The notes under the pieces were generated by a model, which saw nothing but the letters and a program-made list of their open reading frames with translations, ran no database searches and had not been told where the DNA came from. DNA of 36,093 nucleotides from an uncultured Lachnospiraceae bacterium (GTDB lineage: Bacteria; Bacillota; Clostridia; Lachnospirales; Lachnospiraceae), in the NCBI GenBank assembly GCA_947630595.1, contig CANRIG010000029.1, positions 1 through 36,093 on the forward strand. The letters are read 5' to 3'. Positions 6,689-14,501 of the stretch are shown here, in pieces. Made by a program: the position numbers and the translations under genes. Position 1 is the first letter of the stretch. Every line of letters begins with the position of its first letter.

Positions 6689-9060
6689 AAGCCGGAGAAA
6701 ACAAAGCTCCGGAAACAGAAGAAAGCAAAAATCTGGAAACGGAAGAAAGTAAAAATCCGGAAACGGAACAAAGAAATAATTCAGAAGCGGAAAAAGACAA
6801 AGTTCCGGAAGCGGAAGAAAATCAGGCGAAAAGCATGCAGGATAATATGAGACAATTAGCCTGCACGGCCGGAAGATGGGCGGCAGCGGCGGCTTATGCG
6901 CTGCTGCTGTTCTGGTACTGTTCGCACCCTGATTACTACGGCGGCGGGGGCCTGGCGGCGCTGTTTTCCAGTCCGCGGTCGTGGCTGATGATTGCGGGCA
7001 CCACGGTTCTGATCGCCGCGAGCCTTGCGCCGAACCGGCTTTCCGGGCGGGCGAACCGCCTGTTCGGGACGTTCTGGTTTGCCCTGGCCCCGCTGATGGT
7101 ATATTTTTCCTTGTTTTATCTGAATGCGGTGCGGTTTCAGATCGTATTTTCGCAGCTCAACCGCATCGCCCTGGCGTTTACGTTCTGGTTTTTGTATCTG
7201 GTGCTGTTTTTCCTGCTGCTGGTCACCGGGAGCGTCCGCTGGTCGGTGATTTTGCTGGCGGTGCAGGTGGCGCTGCTTGGCATCGTCAACTGCTTTGTCG
7301 TCGCATTCCGCGGCATGGCGCTCTCGGCCGGCGACCTGTTTTCCCTGCGGACGGCGCTGACGGTCGCCTCGTCCTATGAATACGAAATTGACTGGTATAT
7401 TTATGCGGAAATATACCTGACCCTGACGCTGTGCATGCTCAGTATGAAAATCCGCCCCTTCCGCGTGTTCGGCTGGAAAGCGCGGGCGGCCGTGCTGTGC
7501 GTGTGGCTGGCGTTTGCGGGCACGTTTTATCACATATGCTGCAGGACGAGCTTTCTGGAGGATCACGACATCCGCTCGGAGGGCTTCACGCATCAGCTCC
7601 GCTACCGCAAATACGACATGATTTTCACGACGCTGTGCACCTGCTTTTATCTGGCGGCGGACAAGCCGGAGGGGTATTCCGCGGAGCGCGTGGAGGAGAT
7701 CGCGGCGGACTACATCCCGCTGGGGGACGCGGCAGCACAGGCAGACCCGGATGAGGATGCGGCGGGATCCGATACAGGAACGGTGCAGAATGCAGCGGAA
7801 CCAGATATAGGAACGGTGCAGAATGCAGCGGAACCGGATATAGGAACGGTACAGGATGCGGCGGAATTGGATACGGGGACGGAGCAGAGTACAGCAGGGA
7901 CAGCGAATGCGGAGACGGGAACAAATGCAGGCTATGAGACGCCGAACCTCATCGTGCTGATGAACGAGTCCTTTGCGGATTATACAGACGTGGGCAAAGG
8001 CATTGCGTTTATGGAGGACTGCATGCCGTTCATCCACGGGCTCACGGAAAACACGATCAAGGGGACGGCGTACGCCTCCATTTTCGGGGCCAACACGCCC
8101 AATTCCGAGTATGAATTTCTAACCGGAAATACAATGGGCTTCCTGCCGCAGTCCTCGGTCGGCTTTCATTTGTTTGTGCGCGGAGCCATGCCCTCGCTGG
8201 CCTCGGAGCTGAAAAGCGCGGGCTACAATACGCTGGCGATACACCCTTACCGAGGCACCAATTACCGCAGGAATATCGTCTATCCGCAGATCGGATTTGA
8301 CACTTATTATACGCGGCTTGATTTTCACCACCCCGACTATATCCGCAATTATATCTCGGATCAGGAGCTGGTGGACCGCATCATCGAGGAGTATGAAAAA
8401 AATCTGGAAACCGGGAAACCGCTGTTCAGTTACAACGTGACGGTGCAGAACCACGGCGGCTACAGCCGTTCCAATACAAAAAATCTGAAAGAGGTAATCC
8501 ACGTGCTGACGCCGGGAATCGACGAGCCGGAGACGCAGATTCACGCCAATCTGATCCATGCCACGGACGAGGCGTTTGAGCATCTGATTGAATATTTTTC
8601 CACTCAGGAGGAACCGACGGTGGTAATCATGTTCGGCGACCACCAGCCGAATCTCGGGGAAGCGACCTACGAATACCTGCTGGGGAACGAGTCGGAGCTG
8701 ACCATCGAGGAGCAGATGGAGAAATACAAGGTGCCGTTCATCGCCTGGGCGAACTACGATATTGAGGAGGAGACTATCGAAAAGACGAGCATCAACTATC
8801 TGTACAGCGTCCTGGCCGACCGCCTGAACCTGCCGATGACCGGATACCAGAATTATCTTCTGCAGCTGAGCGAGGAACTGCCGGTGCTGGCGGCAGGCGG
8901 ATACTGGACGAAAGACGGCGCATTTTATGCGCTGAACGACGAGGAATCGCCATATTTCGACAAAGTCAATGAATATCACATATTAGAATATAATCATATA
9001 TTCGGTAAAAAACACCGCTGCCTGGAGCTGTTCAACCTGCGCGGGAGCGCCGGCAATTAA
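6676..9060 (+). CDS. LTA synthase-type phosphoglycerol transferase, repeat-expanded
   Basis: This 794-residue membrane enzyme belongs to the LtaS/sulfatase-like family, which builds polyglycerol-phosphate chains from phosphatidylglycerol outside the cell. About six hydrophobic helices lie between residues 55 and 300, followed by the extracellular catalytic domain from about 424. The LtaS metal and nucleophile positions can be placed: Glu431 in LMNESF, Thr474 in GANTPNSEYEF, and Asp655-His656 in FGDHQPN. The spacing is close to that in S. aureus LtaS. Unusual are an acidic cytoplasmic N-terminus of five 8-residue repeats and an 11-residue repeat linker before the catalytic domain. The ATG at 6676 overlaps the end of the broken dehydrogenase by 13 bases, implying translational coupling in the intact state. 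A GTG at 6631 is a less likely start. Confidence 0.9.
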   Translation: MSEIKAGENKAPETEESKNLETEESKNPETEQRNNSEAEKDKVPEAEENQAKSMQDNMRQLACTAGRWAAAAAYALLLFWYCSHPDYYGGGGLAALFSSPRSWLMIAGTTVLIAASLAPNRLSGRANRLFGTFWFALAPLMVYFSLFYLNAVRFQIVFSQLNRIALAFTFWFLYLVLFFLLLVTGSVRWSVILLAVQVALLGIVNCFVVAFRGMALSAGDLFSLRTALTVASSYEYEIDWYIYAEIYLTLTLCMLSMKIRPFRVFGWKARAAVLCVWLAFAGTFYHICCRTSFLEDHDIRSEGFTHQLRYRKYDMIFTTLCTCFYLAADKPEGYSAERVEEIAADYIPLGDAAAQADPDEDAAGSDTGTVQNAAEPDIGTVQNAAEPDIGTVQDAAELDTGTEQSTAGTANAETGTNAGYETPNLIVLMNESFADYTDVGKGIAFMEDCMPFIHGLTENTIKGTAYASIFGANTPNSEYEFLTGNTMGFLPQSSVGFHLFVRGAMPSLASELKSAGYNTLAIHPYRGTNYRRNIVYPQIGFDTYYTRLDFHHPDYIRNYISDQELVDRIIEEYEKNLETGKPLFSYNVTVQNHGGYSRSNTKNLKEVIHVLTPGIDEPETQIHANLIHATDEAFEHLIEYFSTQEEPTVVIMFGDHQPNLGEATYEYLLGNESELTIEEQMEKYKVPFIAWANYDIEEETIEKTSINYLYSVLADRLNLPMTGYQNYLLQLSEELPVLAAGGYWTKDGAFYALNDEESPYFDKVNEYHILEYNHIFGKKHRCLELFNLRGSAGN
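6697..6816 (+). repeat. 24-bp coding repeats, LTA synthase N-terminus
   Basis: Five consecutive 24-base units encode variants of ESKNLETE. They lie before the first membrane helix, so the encoded tail should be cytoplasmic, acidic and disordered. Unit length is a multiple of three, so copy changes keep the frame. Confidence 0.8.
7771..7902 (+). repeat. 33-bp coding repeats, LTA synthase linker
   Basis: Four 33-base units (starting 7771, 7804, 7837, 7870) encode variants of DIGTVQNAAEP between the last membrane helix and the extracellular catalytic domain. The middle two are the most alike, which points to recent duplication. The repeats lengthen the tether of the catalytic domain. Confidence 0.88.
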
Positions 9061-9076
9061 ATGAGGGAGGCGTATC

Positions 9077-9270
9077 CGGGCAGGATGGATACAGTCAGGG
9101 CAAGGAGAATAAAGCCAGGCGAGGCGGACATTCGGGCAAGGCGATACAGTCAGGCGAGGCGGTACATCCGGGCAAGGAGAATAAAGCCAGGCGAGGCGGG
9201 ACATCCGGGCAAAGCGAATAAAGCCAAGCGAGCAGGCGCAGCCGGACGGAGCGAATGCAGCCAGGGCGGC
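9077..9270. repeat. Degenerate intergenic array of ~36-bp units
   Basis: About five imperfect units of 34-37 bases share a core such as GGGCAAGGAGAATAAAGCC followed by AGGCGAGGCGG. They fill the gap between the convergent LTA synthase and corrinoid adenosyltransferase genes. Open frames on both strands here are repeat artefacts. The array has none of the spacer structure of CRISPR. Confidence 0.75.
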
Positions 9271-9274
9271 GTCC

Positions 9275-9814
9275 TTAGCGCTCAATTCCCTTTCGCGCCG
9301 GAATCCCGCGGTCAAACGGATGCTTCACCTTGCGGATTTCGGAGACATAGTCGGCGGCCCCGATCAGCTTTTCGCCGGGGTTCTGCCCGGTGAGAATGAC
9401 CTCGAGTTTCTGCGGCTTGTTTTTAAGAAAATCGAGCAGCGGGCCTTCCTCCAGAAGCCCGGCGCGGATGGTGTAGATGATTTCGTCGAGGAAGAGCACA
9501 TCGTAATCCTCCCGGCAGGCCTTCTGAGTCACATATTGAAATTGTTTCGTGTAAAAGGCCAGCCGCTGCGCCTTTTCCTCCGGCGTCATGCGGAAGCTGA
9601 ATTTTTCCTGTTCCAGGCCGTCGACGATCGTGATATTTTCGGAGAGCGAGAGCACCTTTCGCTCGCTCGTGGAGTTGTCTTTCATAAACTGATAAATCAG
9701 CACGCGGTACCCATACCCCGCCGCGCGCGCACACAGCCCCATTCCTGTGGTGGTTTTGCCTTTGCCGTCTCCGCAGTAAATGTGGATGAGGCCGGTTCTG
9801 GTTTCGTTTGTCAT
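9275..9814 (-). CDS. cobO: Corrinoid (cob(I)yrinic acid a,c-diamide) adenosyltransferase
   Basis: This 179-residue cytosolic enzyme transfers the adenosyl group of ATP to the reduced corrinoid, making the coenzyme form of B12. The CobA/CobO/BtuR family is recognisable from GLIHIYCGDGKGKTTT, a P-loop at residues 8-23 used in the family's unusual orientation. Further segments are VLIYQFMK, DVLFLDEI (Walker B-like) and LTGQNPGEKLI. Length is normal. The start ATG is preceded by AAAGGAC on the minus strand. It stands alone, with no other cobalamin gene in the window, so it more likely serves salvage than a local biosynthetic operon. I see no cobalamin riboswitch in the roughly 85-base upstream region. 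Confidence 0.93.
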   Translation of the reverse strand: MTNETRTGLIHIYCGDGKGKTTTGMGLCARAAGYGYRVLIYQFMKDNSTSERKVLSLSENITIVDGLEQEKFSFRMTPEEKAQRLAFYTKQFQYVTQKACREDYDVLFLDEIIYTIRAGLLEEGPLLDFLKNKPQKLEVILTGQNPGEKLIGAADYVSEIRKVKHPFDRGIPARKGIER

Positions 9815-9932
9815 GGGAAAAGTCCTTTCTTTTGCAGGTGATTTTGCCGTGCGGCAGCCGGCAGTGAAACAGCGCCGCAGGCGAATTGCTGCACTGATGC
9901 TATGTTAGCACAACAGGGAAAAAAAGGAAAGC

Positions 9933-9961
9933 TGGAAAAACCGCGGTACATGAAGTATAAT
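9933..9961 (+). promoter_or_regulatory. Promoter with very short leader
   Basis: TGGAAA (9933-9938) and TATAAT (9956-9961) are 17 bases apart. Transcription would begin near 9968, only about 13 bases before the ATG at 9981, leaving just enough room for GGAGG at 9970-9974. This also rules out the in-frame ATG at 9960, which lies inside the -10 box. Confidence 0.68.
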
Positions 9962-9980
9962 GGATTCATGGAGGATGACC

Positions 9981-11741
9981 ATGAAAGAACGGCTGAAAAA
10001 AATAATAAGAGAATATTGGAATATTCGGGTTGAGATATTGCTGACGGCGGCGTTTGTCTGCGTGTTTTTTGCGTTAAACGGCGGGCAGATCGCGCAGGAG
10101 GTGTTTGCTCCGGTATCCGGCGATCGCGCAGAAGCAGTGGAGGCCGCGGGAGCAGGGCAGGGGGCCGGCAACGCAGAGGGTGAAGACGGCGGCGCGTCGA
10201 AGAAAGATTCCGCAGGTGCCAAAGACGGAACATCCGCGTCCGACAACGCGGATGGTGAAGACGATAGTATGTCGAAGAAGGATTCTGCGGATGGTCAGGA
10301 TGGCGGTACATCGAAGAAGGATTCTGCGGATGCCAAAGCCGGAACATCCGCGTCCGACAATACGGATGGTGAAGACGATAGTATGTCGAAGAAGGATTCT
10401 GCGGATGGTGAGGATGGCGGCGCATCGAAAAAGGATTCTGCGGATGCCAAAGACGGAACATCCGCGTCCGACAACGCGGATGATGAAAACGGCAGCGCAA
10501 CGAAGAAGGACTCCGCAGATGCCAAAGCCGGAACGTCCGCATCCGACAACGTAGATAACGAAAACGACAACACAGAGGATGAAGACGGCGGCGCGTCGAA
10601 AAAGGATTCCGCGGATGCCAAAGACGGAACATCCGCGTCCGACAACACGGATAGTGAAAACGACAACGCAGATAGTGAAAACGGCGACGCGGGCAGTACG
10701 GAGAGCGGAAGCCCCGACGACGCGGAAGGCAGCTCGGAAATCACCGCTTCCGGCGAGATCAGGGTCAGCGATATGCGGAATGGATATGAGCTGGTGGTGT
10801 ACCGGCCTGCTCCGTTTGCACAGGAGACACAGGAAACCGAAACGCTGCGGGAGCTTGTGGATACCAGGGAGATGCGGGGCTACCGGCGGCTGTTGTCGCA
10901 GGAGCAGATGGAGCGTCTGGGCATCCGGGAGCAGGAAGTAGCGGAGCGGATGGGACTTACCGAGCAGGAGCTGGCGGAGTACCAGGCGAAAGAAATTTAT
11001 CCGGCCGGGCGCTCCTTTTCTGTGCTTGAGGAGATGCTGTCGAACCGCATTTCCGGTTACGACGGGGACTGGTCCGTCTACGTCAAAAATCTGGAGACGG
11101 AGGAGAGCCTTGTGCTCAACGACGTGCCGATGAAATCGGCGAGCGTCATGAAGCTGTTTATCATGGGCACGGTTTACAAGGCGTTCGAGTCCGGCGAGCT
11201 GGAGCGGACGGAGGAAGTGATGTCCCTGATGAACAGCATGATCACGGTCAGCGACAACGAGGCTTCCAACCGGCTGCTGCAGCTGTTGGGAGAGGGCAGT
11301 TATGCGGACGGCATCGCCAAAGTGGACGAATTTATTCAGGAATACGGCTTCAGCGACATGACGGTGGAGTACAACGGCTTCAACAATTCGGAGACGGTGA
11401 TTGATTCCGGCCACTCCAACCAGGTGTCGGCGAAAGACTGCGGAAAGCTCCTGGAGGATATTTACCGCCGCAGTTGGGCGAACCGTTCGGTGAGCAACGA
11501 GATGGAGGAGATGCTGCTGAACCAGCAGACCCGCTACAAGATTCCGGCCGGGCTGCCGGAGGGCGTGCTCTGTGGCAACAAGACCGGTGAGATGGACACG
11601 ACCGAAAACGACGCGGCGATCGTCTATGCGGAGAACTGCGATTACATACTGGTCGTGCTTTCCAGCGACTGGAACAGCAAGGACGAGGCGGTTTCGCGCA
11701 TCAAGTCCCTGTCCGGAATGGTGTATGAATATTTGAATTAG
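9981..11741 (+). CDS. Membrane-anchored beta-lactamase-like serine hydrolase
   Basis: This 586-residue protein has a short basic N-terminus, one membrane segment (about residues 15-36), a long acidic repeat region (about 70-240), and a C-terminal serine hydrolase domain (about 350-586). The domain carries the penicillin-recognising motifs in order: SVMK (nucleophile Ser388, Lys391), SDN (424-426) and KTG (534-536). It resembles class A beta-lactamase-like proteins, but I do not see a convincing ExxLN omega-loop; the equivalent stretch reads NGFNNSETVIDSGH. It could be an envelope carboxypeptidase or esterase, or a degenerate lactamase; resistance should not be assumed. The start at 9981 follows GGAGG by 6 bases. 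The next gene is 21 bases downstream and probably co-transcribed. Confidence 0.87.
   Translation: MKERLKKIIREYWNIRVEILLTAAFVCVFFALNGGQIAQEVFAPVSGDRAEAVEAAGAGQGAGNAEGEDGGASKKDSAGAKDGTSASDNADGEDDSMSKKDSADGQDGGTSKKDSADAKAGTSASDNTDGEDDSMSKKDSADGEDGGASKKDSADAKDGTSASDNADDENGSATKKDSADAKAGTSASDNVDNENDNTEDEDGGASKKDSADAKDGTSASDNTDSENDNADSENGDAGSTESGSPDDAEGSSEITASGEIRVSDMRNGYELVVYRPAPFAQETQETETLRELVDTREMRGYRRLLSQEQMERLGIREQEVAERMGLTEQELAEYQAKEIYPAGRSFSVLEEMLSNRISGYDGDWSVYVKNLETEESLVLNDVPMKSASVMKLFIMGTVYKAFESGELERTEEVMSLMNSMITVSDNEASNRLLQLLGEGSYADGIAKVDEFIQEYGFSDMTVEYNGFNNSETVIDSGHSNQVSAKDCGKLLEDIYRRSWANRSVSNEMEEMLLNQQTRYKIPAGLPEGVLCGNKTGEMDTTENDAAIVYAENCDYILVVLSSDWNSKDEAVSRIKSLSGMVYEYLN
10194..10700 (+). 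repeat. Composite coding repeats, serine hydrolase stalk
   Basis: Alternating units of about 75 and 39 bases encode SKKDSADAKDGTSASDN plus an Asp/Glu/Asn/Gly tail, and shorter SKKDSADGEDGGA forms. They are rich in Lys, Asp and Ser without hydrophobic residues, so they should form a flexible stalk between the membrane anchor and the catalytic domain. The units are similar enough to suggest ongoing duplication. Confidence 0.85.
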
Positions 11742-11762
11742 TGGGTTCACGGAGGAGGCAGC

Positions 11763-12029
11763 ATGTTCCGTTTGTGGGGAAAAATCTGGAAGGACAGCCG
11801 GCTGGTCCGGGATACTGTTTACGAGGAAGCCAGCGACGATACGCGCACGCACAAAATCTTCCGCGGGCTGGAGGAAATCTGCCGTGAATTTGACCTTGGC
11901 CGGCCGATCTGGCTGGATGCGACGGTGACGGAATTTCAGCGGCGCAGCAAGGCGCGCTTTTACGCGGACAGTTTTATAGAAGAGATTGATTTTGATTATC
12001 TGGAGATTCAGGTGCTGGAGGAGGGGTAA
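11763..12029 (+). CDS. Small conserved-looking protein of unknown function
   Basis: I do not recognise this 88-residue protein. It has no signal peptide or membrane segment. It starts MFRLWGKIWKDSRLVRD, has a central segment IFRGLEEICREFDLGRPIWL, and ends with an acidic stretch (FIEEIDFDYLEIQVLEEG). It is probably a compact cytoplasmic alpha/beta protein. The start is firm: GGAGG lies 7 bases before the ATG. It follows the serine hydrolase gene by 21 bases and is likely its operon partner. The stop codon lies just before a large inverted repeat. Confidence 0.75.
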   Translation: MFRLWGKIWKDSRLVRDTVYEEASDDTRTHKIFRGLEEICREFDLGRPIWLDATVTEFQRRSKARFYADSFIEEIDFDYLEIQVLEEG

Positions 12030-12037
12030 AATCAACG

Positions 12038-12165
12038 CAATGAGCCGTGCACCTCAAGAGCTGCGCTCTTTCGGTCGCGGGCATTCGCCCTATCAATCAA
12101 AGTGGAGTCACAGATATATGGGCAAGCCCATATCTGTAACTCCATTTGATTGGCACGGCTCATTG
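12038..12165. repeat. 128-bp imperfect inverted repeat element
   Basis: The outer arms CAATGAGCCGTGC (12038-12050) and GCACGGCTCATTG (12153-12165) are perfect inverted repeats. Inner arms 12094-12123 and 12126-12152 pair with three small differences. The left side holds about 43 extra bases, including AAGAGCTGCGCTCTT, itself a small hairpin. It begins 9 bases after the stop of the preceding gene. It could be a miniature mobile element, an extended terminator, or part of a minus-strand RNA. No transposase is nearby. Confidence 0.7.
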
Positions 12166-12217
12166 CTTTCGCGAAACGTGAGGAGTGCCCCCGGCGTCTG
12201 GTACACCGGAGGCTATT

Positions 12218-12244
12218 ATGAAAAAATTTATCAAGTTGGTTTGA
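12218..12244 (+). other. Eight-codon frame with good ribosome site
   Basis: CGGAGG (12207-12212) sits 5 bases before an ATG that opens MKKFIKLV and stops at TGA. The peptide looks like the first residues of a signal peptide, so this may be the stump of a deleted gene; a leader peptide is the alternative. Evidence is only the short sequence. Confidence 0.3.
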
Positions 12245-12270
12245 GAATATCTCTCTCAAGAACTATCTAC

Positions 12271-12303
12271 ACTATAGCAGTGAAATGTGAACGAAATGTG
12301 AAC
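12271..12303 (-). promoter_or_regulatory. Response regulator-type direct repeat and -10 box
   Basis: On the minus strand GTTCACATTTC occurs twice in perfect tandem (12303-12282), spaced one helical turn. It is followed five bases later by TATAGT (12276-12271). Eleven-base direct repeats next to a -10 box are typical of PhoB/OmpR-family regulators. No minus-strand gene lies downstream, so it may be orphaned or drive a noncoding RNA. Confidence 0.45.
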
Positions 12304-12485
12304 AAACAATAAAAAATCAGTAAAATAAACAAAAAAATATTTTAAACCGTTCTGTTTTTATCCGAAATGCACAGGCTGATTTTCGCGGCGGGATCGGTAT
12401 TTCTGTCAGAAATTACAAGAACTGCCCGATTTACATGCAAAAATTGGTTTCTTTTATCCGGCAACTGTAGTAAAATAAAGGGAAA

Positions 12486-12532
12486 GCTCCCGGACTGCGT
12501 ACGCGGACAGGCCGCGTAAGGGCTGCGGGAGC
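12486..12532 (+). promoter_or_regulatory. Leader hairpin of nucleoside operon
   Basis: Outer arms GCTCCCG (12486-12492) and CGGGAGC (12526-12532) and inner arms TACGCGG (12500-12506) and CCGCGTA (12512-12518) are perfect, separated by internal loops. A -10-like TAAAAT lies at 12471-12476, so the stem would form at the 5' end of the operon mRNA. It could protect the transcript or control initiation. Confidence 0.5.
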
Positions 12533-12560
12533 CATACATTTTATAAAGGAGGACAAAGAG

Positions 12561-13280
12561 ATGAGTAATGGAAATACACCGACCCCGCACATCGGGGCAA
12601 AACCGGGGGATTTTGCGAAAACTGTTTTGATGCCGGGCGATCCGCTGCGGGCGAAATTTGTGGCGGAGACCTATCTGGAGAATCCGGTGCTGGTCAACAA
12701 CGTGCGCGGCGTGAACGGCTACACGGGCACCTACCATGGGAAAAAGGTTTCGGTGATGGCGAGCGGCATGGGCATTCCGTCGATCGGCATTTATTCCTAT
12801 GAGCTGTATCATTTTTATGATGTGGACAATATCATCCGCATTGGCACGGCCGGCTCCATGCACCCGGACCTGCACATCCGCGACGTGGTGTTCGGGATGG
12901 GCGCGTGCACCAATTCCAATTTCGCGGAGCAGTACCAGCTGCCGGGCACCTACGCGCCGATCGCTTCCTACGAACTGCTGGAGAAGGCGGTGGCGGCGGC
13001 GAAAGCGCTGGGCAGTGTCAATTATAAGGTCGGAAACCTGCTTTCCTCCGACGTTTTCTACAATGACAACGACCAGACGACGGCCCTGTGGATGAAGATG
13101 GGCGTGCTGGCGGTGGAGATGGAAGCAGCGGGACTGTACATGAACGCGGCGCGCTGCGGCAAGCATGCGCTGGCGATCTGCACGATTTCGGACAGCATGG
13201 TGACGGGCGAGGTGACGACGGCGGAGGAGCGCCAGTCGAGCTTCCACGACATGATGCGGATCGCGCTGGAGATCGCATGA
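12561..13280 (+). CDS. deoD: DeoD-type purine nucleoside phosphorylase
   Basis: This 239-residue cytosolic enzyme splits purine (deoxy)ribonucleosides with phosphate into base and (deoxy)ribose-1-phosphate. The hexameric DeoD family is clear from TPHIGAKPGDFAKTVLMPGDPLRAK at the start, GMGIPSIGIY, IRIGTAGSM, VEMEAAGLYMNA for ribose binding, and the catalytic Asp in CTISDSM near residue 204. Length is exactly typical. AAAGGAGG lies 8 bases before the ATG. It is the first gene of the nucleoside-salvage operon, and its stop codon overlaps an ATG in the frame of the phosphopentomutase gene, so the two are tightly coupled. Confidence 0.97.
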   Translation: MSNGNTPTPHIGAKPGDFAKTVLMPGDPLRAKFVAETYLENPVLVNNVRGVNGYTGTYHGKKVSVMASGMGIPSIGIYSYELYHFYDVDNIIRIGTAGSMHPDLHIRDVVFGMGACTNSNFAEQYQLPGTYAPIASYELLEKAVAAAKALGSVNYKVGNLLSSDVFYNDNDQTTALWMKMGVLAVEMEAAGLYMNAARCGKHALAICTISDSMVTGEVTTAEERQSSFHDMMRIALEIA

Positions 13281-13291
13281 TTGGAGGGCAT

Positions 13292-14467
13292 ATGAGCGTA
13301 AAACGTGTTTTTGTGATCGTACTGGACAGCTACGGCATCGGCAGCCTGCCGGATGCGGAGCGCTTCGGGGATGCGGGCGCCAACACGCTGGCGTCCATCG
13401 TCGGCTCCGGACAGTACGACACGCCGAATATGAGAGAAATGGGACTGTTCAACATCGACGGCGTGACCTGCCGGCCCGGCGTCGGCCGGCCGGCGGGCAG
13501 CTACGGACGGATGGCGGAGGCGTCCATGGGAAAGGACACCACGATCGGACACTGGGAAATCGCGGGCGTGATTTCGCCGGAGCCGATGCCGCTTTACCCG
13601 GACGGTTTTCCGGAGGAGGTGCTGGCGCCGTTTCGCGAGCAGACGGGGCGCGGCGTCCTGTGCAACCGCCCGTATTCCGGTACGGAGGTAATCCGGGATT
13701 ACGGCGGGGAGCACATGCGGACCGGTGACCTGATCGTCTACACGTCCGCCGACAGCGTGTTTCAGATTGCAGCGCACGAGGAGGTCGTGCCGCTGGAGGA
13801 GCTGTACGACTGCTGCCGCAAGGCGCGCGCGATTCTTACCGGCCGGCATGCGGTGGGCCGCGTGATCGCCCGGCCGTTTATCGGGCAGGAGCCCAATTTC
13901 GAGCGCACGCGCAACCGCCACGACTTTTCTCTGCTGCCGCCGCGGCGGACGATGCTCGTAAGCCTGCAGGAGCACGGCTTCGACACCTACGGCGTGGGCA
14001 AGATTTATGATATTTTTGCGGGGCAGGCGATCGCGCACACGACGCCGATTTCCGGCAATGAGGACGGCATGAACAAGACGCTGGCCCTGATGGACGAGGA
14101 TTTTCGCGGACTCTGCTTTGTCAACCTCGTCGACTTTGACATGGTGTACGGGCACCGCAACGACATCGACGGCTATGCGGCCGCGGCCACGTTGTTTGAC
14201 CGCCAGCTCGGAGAGATGATGAAAAAGATGCGGGAGGACGACGTGGTCATCATCACGGCCGACCACGGCTGCGACCCCGGATTTCCGGGCACCGATCACA
14301 CGCGCGAGTATACGCCGATGCTGATCTACGGCGCGCCGGTGCGCGCGGGCGTTTCCATCGGCACACGGGCGAGTTTTGCCGACATCGCTTCCACGGTGCT
14401 GGCGATGTTCGGGATTGAGGAAGCTCTGGACGGAACGAGCTTCTGGGACGAAGTGAAAGCGGAATAA
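13292..14467 (+). CDS. deoB: Phosphopentomutase
   Basis: This 391-residue enzyme converts (deoxy)ribose-1-phosphate, released by the nucleoside phosphorylases on either side, into the 5-phosphate. The alkaline phosphatase superfamily metal sites are visible: VIVLDSYGIGSLPDA at the N-terminus, MGKDTTIGHWE around the phosphorylated Thr, and TADHGCDPGFPGTDHTREY near the C-terminus. Length matches the family. The ATG at 13292 is only 4 bases after GGAGGG; an alternative in-frame ATG at 13277 overlaps the deoD stop but has no ribosome site. No deoC (deoxyribose-phosphate aldolase) is in the window, so the last catabolic step is encoded elsewhere. Confidence 0.96.
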   Translation: MSVKRVFVIVLDSYGIGSLPDAERFGDAGANTLASIVGSGQYDTPNMREMGLFNIDGVTCRPGVGRPAGSYGRMAEASMGKDTTIGHWEIAGVISPEPMPLYPDGFPEEVLAPFREQTGRGVLCNRPYSGTEVIRDYGGEHMRTGDLIVYTSADSVFQIAAHEEVVPLEELYDCCRKARAILTGRHAVGRVIARPFIGQEPNFERTRNRHDFSLLPPRRTMLVSLQEHGFDTYGVGKIYDIFAGQAIAHTTPISGNEDGMNKTLALMDEDFRGLCFVNLVDFDMVYGHRNDIDGYAAAATLFDRQLGEMMKKMREDDVVIITADHGCDPGFPGTDHTREYTPMLIYGAPVRAGVSIGTRASFADIASTVLAMFGIEEALDGTSFWDEVKAE

Positions 14468-14501
14468 ACGCACGGAAGGCGAAAGGCGGAGCAAAAGCGG
14501 A

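Noticed and set aside
9077-9270. CRISPR array
   Set aside because: Units are contiguous and degenerate with no unique spacers, and no cas gene is present.
9061-9393. Plus-strand frame starting right after the LTA synthase stop
   Set aside because: It translates the intergenic repeats into Arg/Ala/Gly-rich sequence and then runs antisense into the adenosyltransferase gene; no ribosome site of its own.
9815-9932. Cobalamin riboswitch upstream of the corrinoid adenosyltransferase
   Set aside because: The region is too short and lacks the conserved B12-box and core elements, although part of it is GC-rich and foldable.
10074-12035. Minus-strand 653-codon frame opposite the serine hydrolase
   Set aside because: It is an anti-frame of the repeat region and conserved domain on the plus strand.
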